64,000 bases of DNA from a bacterium (lineage in GTDB: Bacteria; Krumholzibacteriota; Krumholzibacteriia; LZORAL124-64-63): the NCBI GenBank assembly GCA_024231905.1, contig JAAEQC010000164.1:1-64000 (forward strand), read 5' to 3'. Positions 42,269 through 49,891 of the stretch are shown here, piece by piece. Within the stretch, counting starts at the first letter, position 1; each line of letters begins with the position of its first letter. The notes below the pieces were generated by a model, which saw nothing but the letters and a program-made list of their open reading frames with translations, did no database searches and was not told the origin of the DNA. The translations under genes and the position numbers were made by a program.

Positions 42269-43354
42269 TCAGAAGAACCGGACCTGGATGGATTCGTCGA
42301 GACCTTCCCTGAGCACGAATTCCCCGCGCAGGATTTCCTCGACCCATATGACTTGCGATCGATCGGTGACCCGCGAGCGCTTATTGACCCGCTCGATCAG
42401 GATCACCTTCAATTCCGCATGCTCGGCGGCGACCGTCCGGGCCTCCTGTTCACCCAGGACGATGAAGGCGGTGGCCCAGGCGTCGGCCGTGGCCGCGTCG
42501 GCTGCGATCACGGTGACGGAAGCCATCCCGTCGGCCGGCCAGCCGGTGCGCGGATCCAGAATATGGCCGTAGCGGCGACTGTGCGGATCCTCGGGATCCA
42601 CGACGTACTGCAGGTAGTTGCCGGAGGTGGCCACGGCTTCGTCGTGCAGGCGGAGGCGCGCCAGGTAGTCGAACCGGCCGGCCGGGTCCTGGATGCCCAG
42701 GGTCCAGCCGGTCCTGTCCGGTGGCGCCCCCATGGCGATCATGTTGCCCGACAGGTCGATCAGGGCGTCGGCGACGCCGGCTCCGCGCAGGTTCTCGGCG
42801 ACGCGGTCCACGCCGTATCCCTTGGCGATCCCGCCCAGATCGATGCGGGTGTCCGGATGTCGAAAACGCAGGGTTCCGGCACGCCCGTCGTGGGCGAGCT
42901 GCCGCCAGCCGGTCGGAACCAGGGCCGCGGTGATGTCTTGCTGGGCGGGCACTGCCGGTCGACCCGCCAGGAATCCCCACAGACGGACCAACGGTTCGAC
43001 CGTGACGTCGAAGGCGCCGGCACTGGCTTCGCCCACTTGTCCGGCGAGCGTGAGCACCCGGTTGAATTCTTGATCCAGGACCACTTCCTGCGTACCGGCC
43101 AGCCGGTTGACGCGGGCGGTTTCACTCGTCTCGGTCCAGTTGGTCATCAGGGAATCCGTGTGGTGAAGGCTGAGCAGCGCCTCGTAGGCCAGGTCGGCAA
43201 CGGCGGCCGAATCGGCGGTCACCAGGGTCAACGACGCGACCGTGCCCATGGTCCGGGTCTTGAAAACCACTGCGTGCTCAATCTCGCCCGCGGCGATCGG
43301 TTCGGCGCCGGAACCGGCGAGCAGGAGGGCCAGCAGAATGGCGGAGAGTTTCAC
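42269..43354 (-). CDS. apbE: FAD:protein FMN transferase ApbE
   Basis: This is a 361-residue exported ApbE-family enzyme (signal ILLALLLAGSGAEPIAAG). ApbE attaches FMN from FAD to a Thr of target proteins in the periplasm. Family motifs present are FKTRTMGTVASLTLV, the LMTNWTETSETARVN region, GAFDVTVEPLVRLWGF, IDLGGIAKGYGVD (about 191-203), DLSGNMIAMG and GHILDPRTGWPADG. The start is GTG 43354 with AAGGAGG seven bases upstream. A promoter sits before it. It lies just upstream of the DUF3570/DUF4266/cytochrome operon on the same strand, where a protein with a D-x-x-S-G-A-T motif is encoded. Confidence 0.93.
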   Translation of the reverse strand: MKLSAILLALLLAGSGAEPIAAGEIEHAVVFKTRTMGTVASLTLVTADSAAVADLAYEALLSLHHTDSLMTNWTETSETARVNRLAGTQEVVLDQEFNRVLTLAGQVGEASAGAFDVTVEPLVRLWGFLAGRPAVPAQQDITAALVPTGWRQLAHDGRAGTLRFRHPDTRIDLGGIAKGYGVDRVAENLRGAGVADALIDLSGNMIAMGAPPDRTGWTLGIQDPAGRFDYLARLRLHDEAVATSGNYLQYVVDPEDPHSRRYGHILDPRTGWPADGMASVTVIAADAATADAWATAFIVLGEQEARTVAAEHAELKVILIERVNKRSRVTDRSQVIWVEEILRGEFVLREGLDESIQVRFF

Positions 43355-43394
43355 GACAAGCCTCCTTGGCCGGCGACGAGAGACCCGACAGGCA

Positions 43395-43424
43395 GGTATA
43401 GATGAACGGACGCTCGGGCGTCAA
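43395..43424 (-). promoter_or_regulatory. Promoter of apbE
   Basis: On the minus strand TTGACG (43419-43424) and TATACC (43395-43400) are separated by 18 bases, a good match to a housekeeping -35/-10 pair. The apbE GTG start lies about 40 bases downstream. Confidence 0.5.
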
Positions 43425-43555
43425 GCCTGTCCGCGCCGCCGGCGAGCCCGGATGCCGCACTCGAGCCACAGATCGGGATCCCGCAGGGCGCGCCAATCAT
43501 GTATACTCAGGACAGGTCCGGGCATCTCCGCTCATGCGGTCGGAAAGGACCTAAT

Positions 43556-44212
43556 ATGAAGACTCTGTGCACGTCCCTGCTCCTGGCCCTGCTCGTTGCA
43601 CCCGCGGCGCTCGCCGACACCCCCGGTATCGGCGGCGGTCCCCACGAATCCTCCCTTGTCTATCTGGGTGGACCCGACGTGGCGATCCCGGCCACCTGGG
43701 CGAGCCTGTACGCTCTGCCCGACGGTTCGGGTCCCGGCCTCGACCAGGCTTTTATGCTCCACGGCTACGGGTCGTTGGTCGATGCGACCGTCTATGTGAC
43801 GGTCATCCATCCCTACAGCGGCGTCCTGATCGGCTATCCAGCCGAGGACATGTGGCTCGAAGGCGCCGCTGGCGGTCTCGTTCCTTGCAGCGGCCACATC
43901 ATCGCCGACTCCCCATCCGACGCCGAGGGTCGCACCTCGTTCTCGCATGCCCCGGCGGTCGGTGGATGGACCGAGGAAGGGCTGCTACTCATGTTCAACG
44001 GGGATGCCTGGATCGGTCCCGTCCTGCCCATCCGTATCAACAGCCCCGACATCAACGCCGACGGTCTGGTGAACCTTTCGGACTCGGGATTCTTCGCCAC
44101 GGATCTCTTCATCGGCCCCTACGATTACCGGTCGGATTTCAACGGGGACGGATCCATCAACCTGTCGGACGCGGGGATCATCATGGGGGCGACCGGCCGG
44201 AATTGCCGCTGA
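43556..44212 (+). CDS. Exported protein with dockerin-like C-terminus
   Basis: This is a 218-residue protein with the signal MKTLCTSLLLALLVAPAALA. A central beta-rich part has no recognised family. The last ~55 residues hold two EF-hand-like segments, D-I-N-A-D-G-L-V-N-L-S-D and D-F-N-G-D-G-S-I-N-L-S-D, which are the two halves of a type I dockerin. Dockerins bind calcium and dock to cohesin domains. No cohesin partner is visible in this window, so docking or sorting at the surface is only suggested. AAAGGA precedes ATG 43556, and a TATACT box lies at 43502-43507. A GC hairpin follows. Confidence 0.75.
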   Translation: MKTLCTSLLLALLVAPAALADTPGIGGGPHESSLVYLGGPDVAIPATWASLYALPDGSGPGLDQAFMLHGYGSLVDATVYVTVIHPYSGVLIGYPAEDMWLEGAAGGLVPCSGHIIADSPSDAEGRTSFSHAPAVGGWTEEGLLLMFNGDAWIGPVLPIRINSPDINADGLVNLSDSGFFATDLFIGPYDYRSDFNGDGSINLSDAGIIMGATGRNCR

Positions 44213-44292
44213 CCACGAGCTGGAGGGCGCCGCAGGGTCCCCGGGAACCCTGGGGCCGACGAATCCGCAAGCATAAGAATAGAGTCATAAGA

Positions 44293-44309
44293 CCGCCCCT
44301 GGGGGGCGG
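44293..44309 (+). terminator. GC hairpin after the dockerin-like gene
   Basis: CCGCCCC (44293-44299) and GGGGCGG (44303-44309) form a 7-bp stem with a 3-base loop. No T-tract follows. It separates the dockerin-like gene from the marR promoter. Confidence 0.4.
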
Positions 44310-44332
44310 CCACTTCGATTTGGGATCGCGGC

Positions 44333-44377
44333 TTGACTCAGGGGACGCCAGGTATTATTTGTATGTGCAAGCAACAA
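44333..44377 (+). promoter_or_regulatory. marR promoter with candidate MarR operator
   Basis: TTGACT (44333-44338) and TATTTG (44356-44361) are spaced by 17 bases. The 19-mer TTGTATGTGCAAGCAACAA (44359-44377) overlaps the -10 box and contains TTGT-N11-ACAA symmetry. A near copy (16 of 19) precedes the next gene at 44846-44864, which points to an operator shared by marR and its neighbour. Confidence 0.55.
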
Positions 44378-44394
44378 ACTCCAGCGAGGGACCC

Positions 44395-44823
44395 ATGGGC
44401 AACACCCGCCACCTCATGCACAGCTGCCTCTTCTTCACGGCCAACGCCCTGTCGCGGAGGATCACGCACCTGGCCGACGAAGCCTTCCGGCCCACGGGTC
44501 TATCGCCGAGCCTGGCCTTCCTGCTCATGGCCGTGGTCGACCGGCCGGGCAATTGCCTGAAGGACCTGGGACAGGACCTGCAGCTGGCCCCGTCGACCAT
44601 CACCCGCTTCGCCGATGCCTTGGCCGCCAGAAGCCTGGTCGTGCGGCGGCAGGAGGGCAAGGTCGTGTCTCTGGCGGCCACGGACGCCGGGCAGGCTCTC
44701 ATGCCGGCGGTCCAGGCGGCCTGGAAGGATCTTTACGATCGCTACAGCGCGGCTCTGGGTCGGGAGGCGGGCGACGACCTGACGCGCCGCGTCGACCAGG
44801 CGAACCAGCAGCTGGAGGAGTGA
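44395..44823 (+). CDS. MarR-family transcriptional regulator
   Basis: This is a 142-residue winged-helix protein of the MarR family. Helical ends flank a winged helix with GNCLKDLGQDLQLAPSTITRFADALAARSLVVRRQEGKVVSLAATDAGQAL (about residues 53-104), the usual recognition-helix and wing motif. Such proteins repress their own gene and a neighbour until a phenolic or oxidising ligand binds. ATG 44395 follows GAGGGA. The next gene, an NAD(P)H-type flavodoxin reductase, starts 52 bp downstream, and both have the TTGTRTGTRCAA element, so the reductase is the probable target. Confidence 0.9.
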   Translation: MGNTRHLMHSCLFFTANALSRRITHLADEAFRPTGLSPSLAFLLMAVVDRPGNCLKDLGQDLQLAPSTITRFADALAARSLVVRRQEGKVVSLAATDAGQALMPAVQAAWKDLYDRYSAALGREAGDDLTRRVDQANQQLEE

Positions 44824-44845
44824 GCCTTTTTTTTTGCGCAAATGA

Positions 44846-44864
44846 TTGTGTGTACAAACAACAA
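44846..44864 (+). promoter_or_regulatory. Second copy of the MarR operator
   Basis: TTGTGTGTACAAACAACAA differs from the 44359-44377 element at only three positions, all A/G transitions. Its first 12 bases, TTGTGTGTACAA, are an imperfect palindrome. It overlaps the start of the AAGGAG ribosome binding site of the oxidoreductase. Confidence 0.55.
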
Positions 44865-44874
44865 GGAGATAGCC

Positions 44875-45438
44875 ATGAACCACCCCAGGATTCTCGTCAA
44901 CGTCTTCCACCCCGACCTGGAGAATTCCCGCGGCAGCATCCGCCTCCTGCAGGCGCTGGAAGGATCGGAGAACGTCACCGTCCGCCAACTGTACGACATC
45001 TATCCCGATTTCGCGGTGGATGTGAAGACTGAACAGCAGCTGCTGCGCGACCACGACGTCATCGTTTTCCAGCACCCGTTCTACTGGTACAGCAGCCCGT
45101 CCCTCATGAAGGAGTGGATCGACCGCGTCCTGGAGCAGGGTTTCGCCTTCCCGCCCGGCGTGGGCGACGAGATGAACGGCAAGACCTGGCTGTCGGTCCT
45201 GACCACCGGCGGAGCGCAGGACGCCTACCGCTCGGGCGGCTTCAACGCCTACACCATGAGCGAGTTGTTGCGTCCGTTCCAGCGCACGGCCGAGCTGGCG
45301 GGCATGGCCTGGCTGCCGCCAATCGTGGTTCACGGCGTGCTGCCCGAGGGCATCGCCGGCCACAAGAACATCACCGACGAAGAGCTGGCTGCCAGGGCGG
45401 TCGAGTACCGGGAGCTGCTGGACGGGCTGCAGGCCTGA
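44875..45438 (+). CDS. NAD(P)H oxidoreductase, flavodoxin-like (KefF/MdaB type)
   Basis: This is a 187-residue quinone reductase-type protein of the flavodoxin-like fold. The FMN/FAD-contact region opens with ILVNVFHPDLENSRGSIRLLQALEG, then QHPFYWYSSPSLMKEWIDRVLEQGFAF, the Tyr/Trp-rich loop common to KefF and MdaB (NQO1-like) proteins, and later LTTGG. These enzymes reduce quinones or electrophiles with NAD(P)H in the cytoplasm. ATG 44875 follows AAGGAG, and an in-frame ATG at 44842 sits upstream of the operator and is rejected. It is probably repressed by the MarR protein encoded just before. Confidence 0.88.
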   Translation: MNHPRILVNVFHPDLENSRGSIRLLQALEGSENVTVRQLYDIYPDFAVDVKTEQQLLRDHDVIVFQHPFYWYSSPSLMKEWIDRVLEQGFAFPPGVGDEMNGKTWLSVLTTGGAQDAYRSGGFNAYTMSELLRPFQRTAELAGMAWLPPIVVHGVLPEGIAGHKNITDEELAARAVEYRELLDGLQA

Positions 45439-45456
45439 GTCGTTCCGTATCCGACG

Positions 45457-45483
45457 AGGGCCCGGCCACAACGGCCGGGCCCT
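45457..45483 (+). terminator. Terminator after the oxidoreductase gene
   Basis: AGGGCCCGGCC (45457-45467) and GGCCGGGCCCT (45473-45483) form a perfect 11-bp stem with loop ACAAC, followed by TCCCATT. Confidence 0.6.
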
Positions 45484-45574
45484 TCCCATTCCGGCTGACA
45501 CCGCCCCCCCGATCCCGTATCATCATCACCCCTGACCGACACATCCCCGGATCCGCCCGAAAGGACCCCGCGAC

Positions 45575-47083
45575 GTGACCAACGACACGCCCTCGGCCGA
45601 TATGGCCGGCCGCGCCCGGATGCTCGGCTTCACCCGTGACTACTGGATGCTCAACTCCATCGAGATGTTCGAGCGCCTGGCCTACTACCTGGTCCGCAGC
45701 GTGGTGGCCATCTACATCATGCAGGCGGACGAGACCCACGGGCTGCACTTCACAGCCGCCCAGAAGGGCACCATCTACAGCCTGTGGTTCGTCTTCCAGT
45801 CGCTGTTGCCGACCTTCACCGGGGGGTTCGCCGACCGCTACGGCTACAAGAAGATGCTGACGTTGGCCATCACCCTGAACGTGGCCGGCTACATCATGAT
45901 GGGCACGCTCACCAGTTACGCTGGCTTCAGCGCCGCCATCATCGTCCTGGCCACCGGGTCGGCCTTCTTCAAGCCCAGTCTCCAGGGCTCGCTGGCCCAC
46001 AACGTGTCGGACAAGAACTCGTCCCTGGGCTGGGGCATCTTCTACTGGGTCGTCAACATTGGCGCCTTCATCGGTCCCTTGCTGGCCAACTGGCTGCGCT
46101 TCGACTTCGGATGGCAGGCCGTGTTCTTCACCTCGGCGGGCTTCATGGCCCTGAACTATTTCATGCTGTTCACCTTCAGGGACTTCGAATCCGGCGCCGA
46201 CAAGACCGACGGCCCGGTGAAGGTCTTCCTGCGTACGATCAAGAACCTGTCGGACCTGCGCCTGGTGGCCTGGCTGCTCATCATGAGCTGCTTCTGGCTC
46301 ATGATGTACACCCTGTGGGATCTGCAGCCCAACTTCCTGACCGACTGGAACGACTCGGGAGACGTGGCCGCCTTCATCCGGTCCATCCCCTTCGCGCCGG
46401 CCGGCTGGGTCATCGAGACCGAGCGCGGCATCATGGTGCCCCAGGAACTTCTCATGAACCTGAACGCGGCCATGATCGTGATCTTCATGGTGCCCGTCAG
46501 CTGGTTCGTGCGGAAACTGAAGACGCTGGAGTCCATGATCATCGGCATGGGCATGGCCACCGTGGGCGTGCTCGTGGCCGGGTTCACCAATGTGGGCTTC
46601 GTCTTCCTGGCGGGCGTGGTGGGCTTCTCCCTGGGCGAGATGCTCACCGGTCCCAAGAAAAACGAGTACCTGGGCCTCATCTCGCCGCCGGGCAAGAAGG
46701 GGCAGTACCTGGGCTACGTGAACATCCCCGTGGGCATCGGCGGGTTAGTGGGCTCGAAGCTGCAAGGCTTCGTCTACGGTAACTGGGGCGAGAAGGCGGT
46801 GCTGGCCCAGAAGTACCTGGCCACGGAGGTCCCCGGAGCCGGCGGCTGGGACGGCGAACTCGCCAGTCTCGACGCCGCCAGCGGCGTGGTCCGTCCCGAC
46901 GCTTTCGCCCGCCTCATGGAAGTCACGAACCTGGACGCCATGGCGGCCACGGATCTGCTGTGGAACCACTACTCGCCCCAATACGCCGTGTGGATCCCCT
47001 TCGCCTGCATCGGGGTGGCGGCGATCATCGCGCTGGTGGCGTTCGCGCGGGCGGCGCGCAATTGGGGGAACATGAATGCGTAG
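45575..47083 (+). CDS. POT/MFS-family proton-dependent oligopeptide transporter
   Basis: This is a 502-residue membrane protein with about 12-14 hydrophobic segments and the POT-family start IEMFERLAYYLVRSVVAIYIM (the E-R-x-x-Y-Y motif at about 32). FTGGFADRYGYKKML is the MFS/POT cytoplasmic loop, and GWGIFYWVVNIGAFIGPLLANWL matches the second POT motif. POT proteins move di- and tripeptides in symport with protons through the inner membrane. A Gly-rich KKNEYLGLISPPGKKGQYLGY segment links the last helices. ATG 45575 is preceded by GAAAGGACC. It is followed closely by a small VF530 gene. Confidence 0.9.
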   Translation: MTNDTPSADMAGRARMLGFTRDYWMLNSIEMFERLAYYLVRSVVAIYIMQADETHGLHFTAAQKGTIYSLWFVFQSLLPTFTGGFADRYGYKKMLTLAITLNVAGYIMMGTLTSYAGFSAAIIVLATGSAFFKPSLQGSLAHNVSDKNSSLGWGIFYWVVNIGAFIGPLLANWLRFDFGWQAVFFTSAGFMALNYFMLFTFRDFESGADKTDGPVKVFLRTIKNLSDLRLVAWLLIMSCFWLMMYTLWDLQPNFLTDWNDSGDVAAFIRSIPFAPAGWVIETERGIMVPQELLMNLNAAMIVIFMVPVSWFVRKLKTLESMIIGMGMATVGVLVAGFTNVGFVFLAGVVGFSLGEMLTGPKKNEYLGLISPPGKKGQYLGYVNIPVGIGGLVGSKLQGFVYGNWGEKAVLAQKYLATEVPGAGGWDGELASLDAASGVVRPDAFARLMEVTNLDAMAATDLLWNHYSPQYAVWIPFACIGVAAIIALVAFARAARNWGNMNA

Positions 47084-47098
47084 AGGTCAGGACGGAAG

Positions 47099-47326
47099 AT
47101 GAGTGAGCCCCAGAGCAACGACCCACTGCACGGCGTCACCTTGAAGCAGGTCCTGGAGAGCCTGGTCGACACCTACGGCTGGGACGAACTCGGGGCGCGA
47201 ATCAACATCCGGTGCTTCACCAGCGACCCGTCGGTGCCGTCCAGCCTGAAGTTCCTGCGCAAGACTCCCTGGGCCCGGCAGAAGGTCGAGAGGTTGTACG
47301 TCGGCATGGTGAGGCGCCGGACATGA
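47099..47326 (+). CDS. VF530 family DNA-binding protein (DUF2132)
   Basis: This is a 75-residue protein that matches VF530 (PF09905) over its whole length: [61 protein letters not shown]. The family shows double-stranded DNA binding in a structural study of a Vibrio protein, as I recall, but no target is known. ATG 47099 follows AGGACGG. It begins 15 bp after the POT gene and overlaps the AraC-type gene as ATGA. Confidence 0.92.
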   Translation: MSEPQSNDPLHGVTLKQVLESLVDTYGWDELGARINIRCFTSDPSVPSSLKFLRKTPWARQKVERLYVGMVRRRT

Positions 47327-48231
47327 GCACCACGAAGCTCGATTACCGCAAGCGCATCAGCGCCGCCATGAACTTCATCAGCGCGAACCTTGACCGGGAC
47401 CTCTCCCTGGACGAGATCGCCGCCGAGGCCGCCTTCTCCAAGTTCCACTTCCACCGGATCTTTCGCATCGTGGTGGGGGAAACGGTGGCGGCGTACACCA
47501 AACGGCTTCGACTGGAGTTTGCCGCCAACCGGCTGCTGGCCGACGACCGGGACGACATCACCACCATCGCCCACGAGTGCGGCTTCTCCTCGTCCCAGAA
47601 CTTCGCCCGGGCCTTCAAGCAGCGGTTCGACATCACACCCACCGAGTTCCGCGAGAGCAAGCAGGGACACAAGGTCAGCAAGGACAGAAACGCGGCCTCC
47701 CTCGCCGCGCGGTATCGTGCCGGTGATCTCACGACCACCATCCTCGATCCCGCAAGGAGAGACGCCATGAACGCGACCGTCAAAGAGATGCCCGAGCACC
47801 ACGTGGCCTACGTGCGCCGCCTCGGTCCCTACGGCAAGGAGACCTGCGGGGCCGCCTTTGGGGCCCTGATGCAGTGGGCCGGACCGCGAGGGTTCGCAGC
47901 CACGGGCACCATGCTCGGCGTGTACTGGGACAACCCGGAGATCACCCCGCCCGAGAAGTGCCGGGTGGACGCCTGCATCACCGTCCCCGAGGGCACCCAA
48001 CCCGAAGGCGAGGTGGCGCTGCAGACCATCGCCGGCGGTCCCTACGCAGTCTGCGGCTTCGAGATCGTCGGCGACAGCTTCCAGCAGGCCTGGGAAGACG
48101 CTTTCGGCTGGCTCATCGAGAACGGTCAGGCCTGCGCCGACAGCCCGTGCTACGAGCTGTACCACAACGACGGGTCGCGGGATCCGGACGGGCGGTGGGA
48201 GTTGGATATCTGCATTCCGTTGAAACGGTGA
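47323..48231 (+). CDS. AraC-family regulator with GyrI-like effector domain
   Basis: This is a 302-residue protein. Residues ~8-110 form the AraC-type double helix-turn-helix ([37 protein letters not shown] and [27 protein letters not shown]). Residues ~150-300 form a GyrI-like/SOUL-type small-molecule-binding domain ([19 protein letters not shown] ... YELYHNDG). Such regulators (BltR- or Rob-like) control efflux or detoxification genes after binding hydrophobic compounds. ATG 47323 overlaps the VF530 stop. It could regulate the transporter upstream. Confidence 0.9.
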   Translation: MSTTKLDYRKRISAAMNFISANLDRDLSLDEIAAEAAFSKFHFHRIFRIVVGETVAAYTKRLRLEFAANRLLADDRDDITTIAHECGFSSSQNFARAFKQRFDITPTEFRESKQGHKVSKDRNAASLAARYRAGDLTTTILDPARRDAMNATVKEMPEHHVAYVRRLGPYGKETCGAAFGALMQWAGPRGFAATGTMLGVYWDNPEITPPEKCRVDACITVPEGTQPEGEVALQTIAGGPYAVCGFEIVGDSFQQAWEDAFGWLIENGQACADSPCYELYHNDGSRDPDGRWELDICIPLKR

Positions 48232-48253
48232 TCCGGCCGCGGTAGGATTGGAC

Positions 48254-48278
48254 GGGCCGGCCGCGCTGGGGCCGGCCC
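48254..48278 (+). terminator. Hairpin after the AraC-type gene
   Basis: GGGCCGGCC (48254-48262) and GGCCGGCCC (48270-48278) form a perfect 9-bp stem with loop GCGCTGG. It lies in the short gap before the next gene and has no T-tract. Confidence 0.4.
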
Positions 48279-48294
48279 GAGCCGAAAGGATGCC

Positions 48295-48678
48295 ATGTCC
48301 GCCACCACCCTCATCCATCTCGGTGGCTGCTACCATCTGCTGCTGATCGTCTTCCATCTGCTCTTTTGGCGCATCTTCGATTGGCGGCACGACCTGCAGT
48401 CGCTCAGCTTTCTCAACCGCGCCATCATGCAGGTGTTGAACATCATGCTCACCGCAGCATTCGGCGTCTTCGCCTGGATCTCGTTCCGACATGCAGACGC
48501 TCTTCTTGGTACGGATCTCGGTCGGGACCTCCTGCTGTTCATGTCCGTCTTCTGGCTGCTGCGGGCCGGCCTGCAGGCCGTTTTCTTCGGCGCGCGCCAT
48601 CTGGTGTCGTGGGCCTTCCTGGCTTTCTTCGTCCTGGGCTCCGTGCTCTACGGCATCCCCGCGTTCACAGCGGGTTGA
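48295..48678 (+). CDS. Small four-helix membrane protein
   Basis: This is a 127-residue protein with four hydrophobic segments (GGCYHLLLIVFHLLFW, MQVLNIMLTAAFGVFAW, LLLFMSVFWLLRAGLQAVFF, SWAFLAFFVLGSVLYGIPAF). A charged loop (RIFDWRHDLQSL) lies after the first. No family is recognised. GAAAGGATG precedes ATG 48295. It is followed by the DUF3788 gene 15 bp later, so they may be co-transcribed. Confidence 0.7.
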   Translation: MSATTLIHLGGCYHLLLIVFHLLFWRIFDWRHDLQSLSFLNRAIMQVLNIMLTAAFGVFAWISFRHADALLGTDLGRDLLLFMSVFWLLRAGLQAVFFGARHLVSWAFLAFFVLGSVLYGIPAFTAG

Positions 48679-48693
48679 CGGGAGGTCGTACTC

Positions 48694-49113
48694 GTGCCCT
48701 TCAGCGCCTTCGCCGACAAGGCCCACGAACCCCGCCCCGCCGAACTCGCCGCGGTTCTCGGCCGGTCCGCGGCTCGCTGGTCCGAACTCGTGGCCCACCT
48801 GGAAGCGGACTTCGCGCCCGTCACCCGGGAATGGGTCTTTTCCGGCGCCAAGTGGGGCTGGTCCCTGCGCCTGAAGCGGAAGAAGCGGGCCATCGTCTAC
48901 CTGACGCCGGGTGAGAAGTTCTTCCGGGCCGGCTTCGCCCTGGGCGAGAAGGCCGTGGCCGCCGTGCGGAACATGGGCCTGCCGGCGGAGACGCTGGAGC
49001 TCATCGACGAGGCCGACCGCTACGCCGAGGGTCGCGCCGTGCGCCTGGAGGTCCGGACCAAGGCCGACCTGGAGCCCGTCCGGATCATCGCGGCGGCGAA
49101 GCTGGCCAACTGA
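48694..49113 (+). CDS. DUF3788 family protein
   Basis: This is a 139-residue protein with the DUF3788 layout: an N-terminal AHEPRPAELAAVLG, then WVFSGAKWGWSLRLKRKKRAIVYLTPGEKFFRAGFALGEKAVAA, the conserved Trp/Gly and Arg/Lys core, and a terminal EVRTKADLEPVRIIAAAKL. The family is cytoplasmic and its function is unknown; the fold is similar to YdhG/DUF1801-type proteins. The start is GTG 48694, preceded by GGGAGG. It lies between two unrelated small genes on the same strand. Confidence 0.88.
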   Translation: MPFSAFADKAHEPRPAELAAVLGRSAARWSELVAHLEADFAPVTREWVFSGAKWGWSLRLKRKKRAIVYLTPGEKFFRAGFALGEKAVAAVRNMGLPAETLELIDEADRYAEGRAVRLEVRTKADLEPVRIIAAAKLAN

Positions 49114-49140
49114 TCCCAGGCGCTCGATCGGGGGATGCAC

Positions 49141-49845
49141 ATGCCCTACTACGCCGACAACCTCTCCGGCGAGAACCTCCGCCGCTGCTACGAAGTGGCG
49201 CCGTCCAGGGTACGCCGCTACCTGGACGCGGAGATCGCCCACGTCCGGGATCGTCTCCGGCCGGCCGACACGCTTCTGGAGCTCGGTTGCGGCTATGGTC
49301 GCATCGTCTTCCAGCTCGCCCCGCACGCCGCCCGTTGCGTCGGCATCGACACGGCGCCGACCAACCTCGAACTGGCGGCCCGGCTCGGGGCGTCCCACGC
49401 CAACTGCGAATTCCTGCTCATGGACGCCGCGAATCTCGCCCTGGCCGACGACGCCTTCGACGCCGTCGTCTGCCTCCAGAACGGCATCCGTGCCTTCGGT
49501 TGTGATCAAGAAAAGCTCGTGCGGGAGGCCGTGCGAGTGTGCCGTCCCGGCGGCCAGGTCCTCTTCTCCAGCTACGCCGAGGAATTCTGGCCCCATCGCC
49601 TGGCCTGGTTCGAAACACAGGCCGCCCACGGCCTCATGGGGGCCATCGACCACAAGGCGACCGGCGACGGAGTTATCGTTTGCGAAGACGGCTTCCGGGC
49701 CGGATTCATGCGCCCGGCCGACTTCACCGACCTGTGGCGTCGCCTCGGTATTCCGGCAGACATCACCCAGGTGGACGGATCGGCCACATTCTGCGCCTGC
49801 AGGATCCCCGGGGACCCAAAGTTGGACAAAACCACTCGCATTTGA
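49141..49845 (+). CDS. Class I SAM-dependent methyltransferase
   Basis: This is a 234-residue protein with a Rossmann-like methyltransferase domain. LLELGCGYGRIVFQL is motif I (about residues 40-54), VGIDTAPTNLELA is motif II, and a D-A-A-N-L-A-L-A-D-D-A-F-D-A-V motif and RVCRPGGQVLFSSY follow. Substrate cannot be assigned. ATG 49141 is preferred because GGGGGA lies six bases upstream; the ATG at 49135 would add two residues. The next gene encodes a homocysteine S-methyltransferase, so a shared role in methyl metabolism is possible but unproven. Confidence 0.88.
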   Translation: MPYYADNLSGENLRRCYEVAPSRVRRYLDAEIAHVRDRLRPADTLLELGCGYGRIVFQLAPHAARCVGIDTAPTNLELAARLGASHANCEFLLMDAANLALADDAFDAVVCLQNGIRAFGCDQEKLVREAVRVCRPGGQVLFSSYAEEFWPHRLAWFETQAAHGLMGAIDHKATGDGVIVCEDGFRAGFMRPADFTDLWRRLGIPADITQVDGSATFCACRIPGDPKLDKTTRI

Positions 49846-49891
49846 TACAGTCGCCGACGCGGTCATCCTTCCATCCGCGATCGGAGACGCC

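Noticed and set aside
49846..49891. SAM or homocysteine-type riboswitch before the homocysteine S-methyltransferase
   Set aside because: The gap is only 46 bases, too short for such an aptamer.
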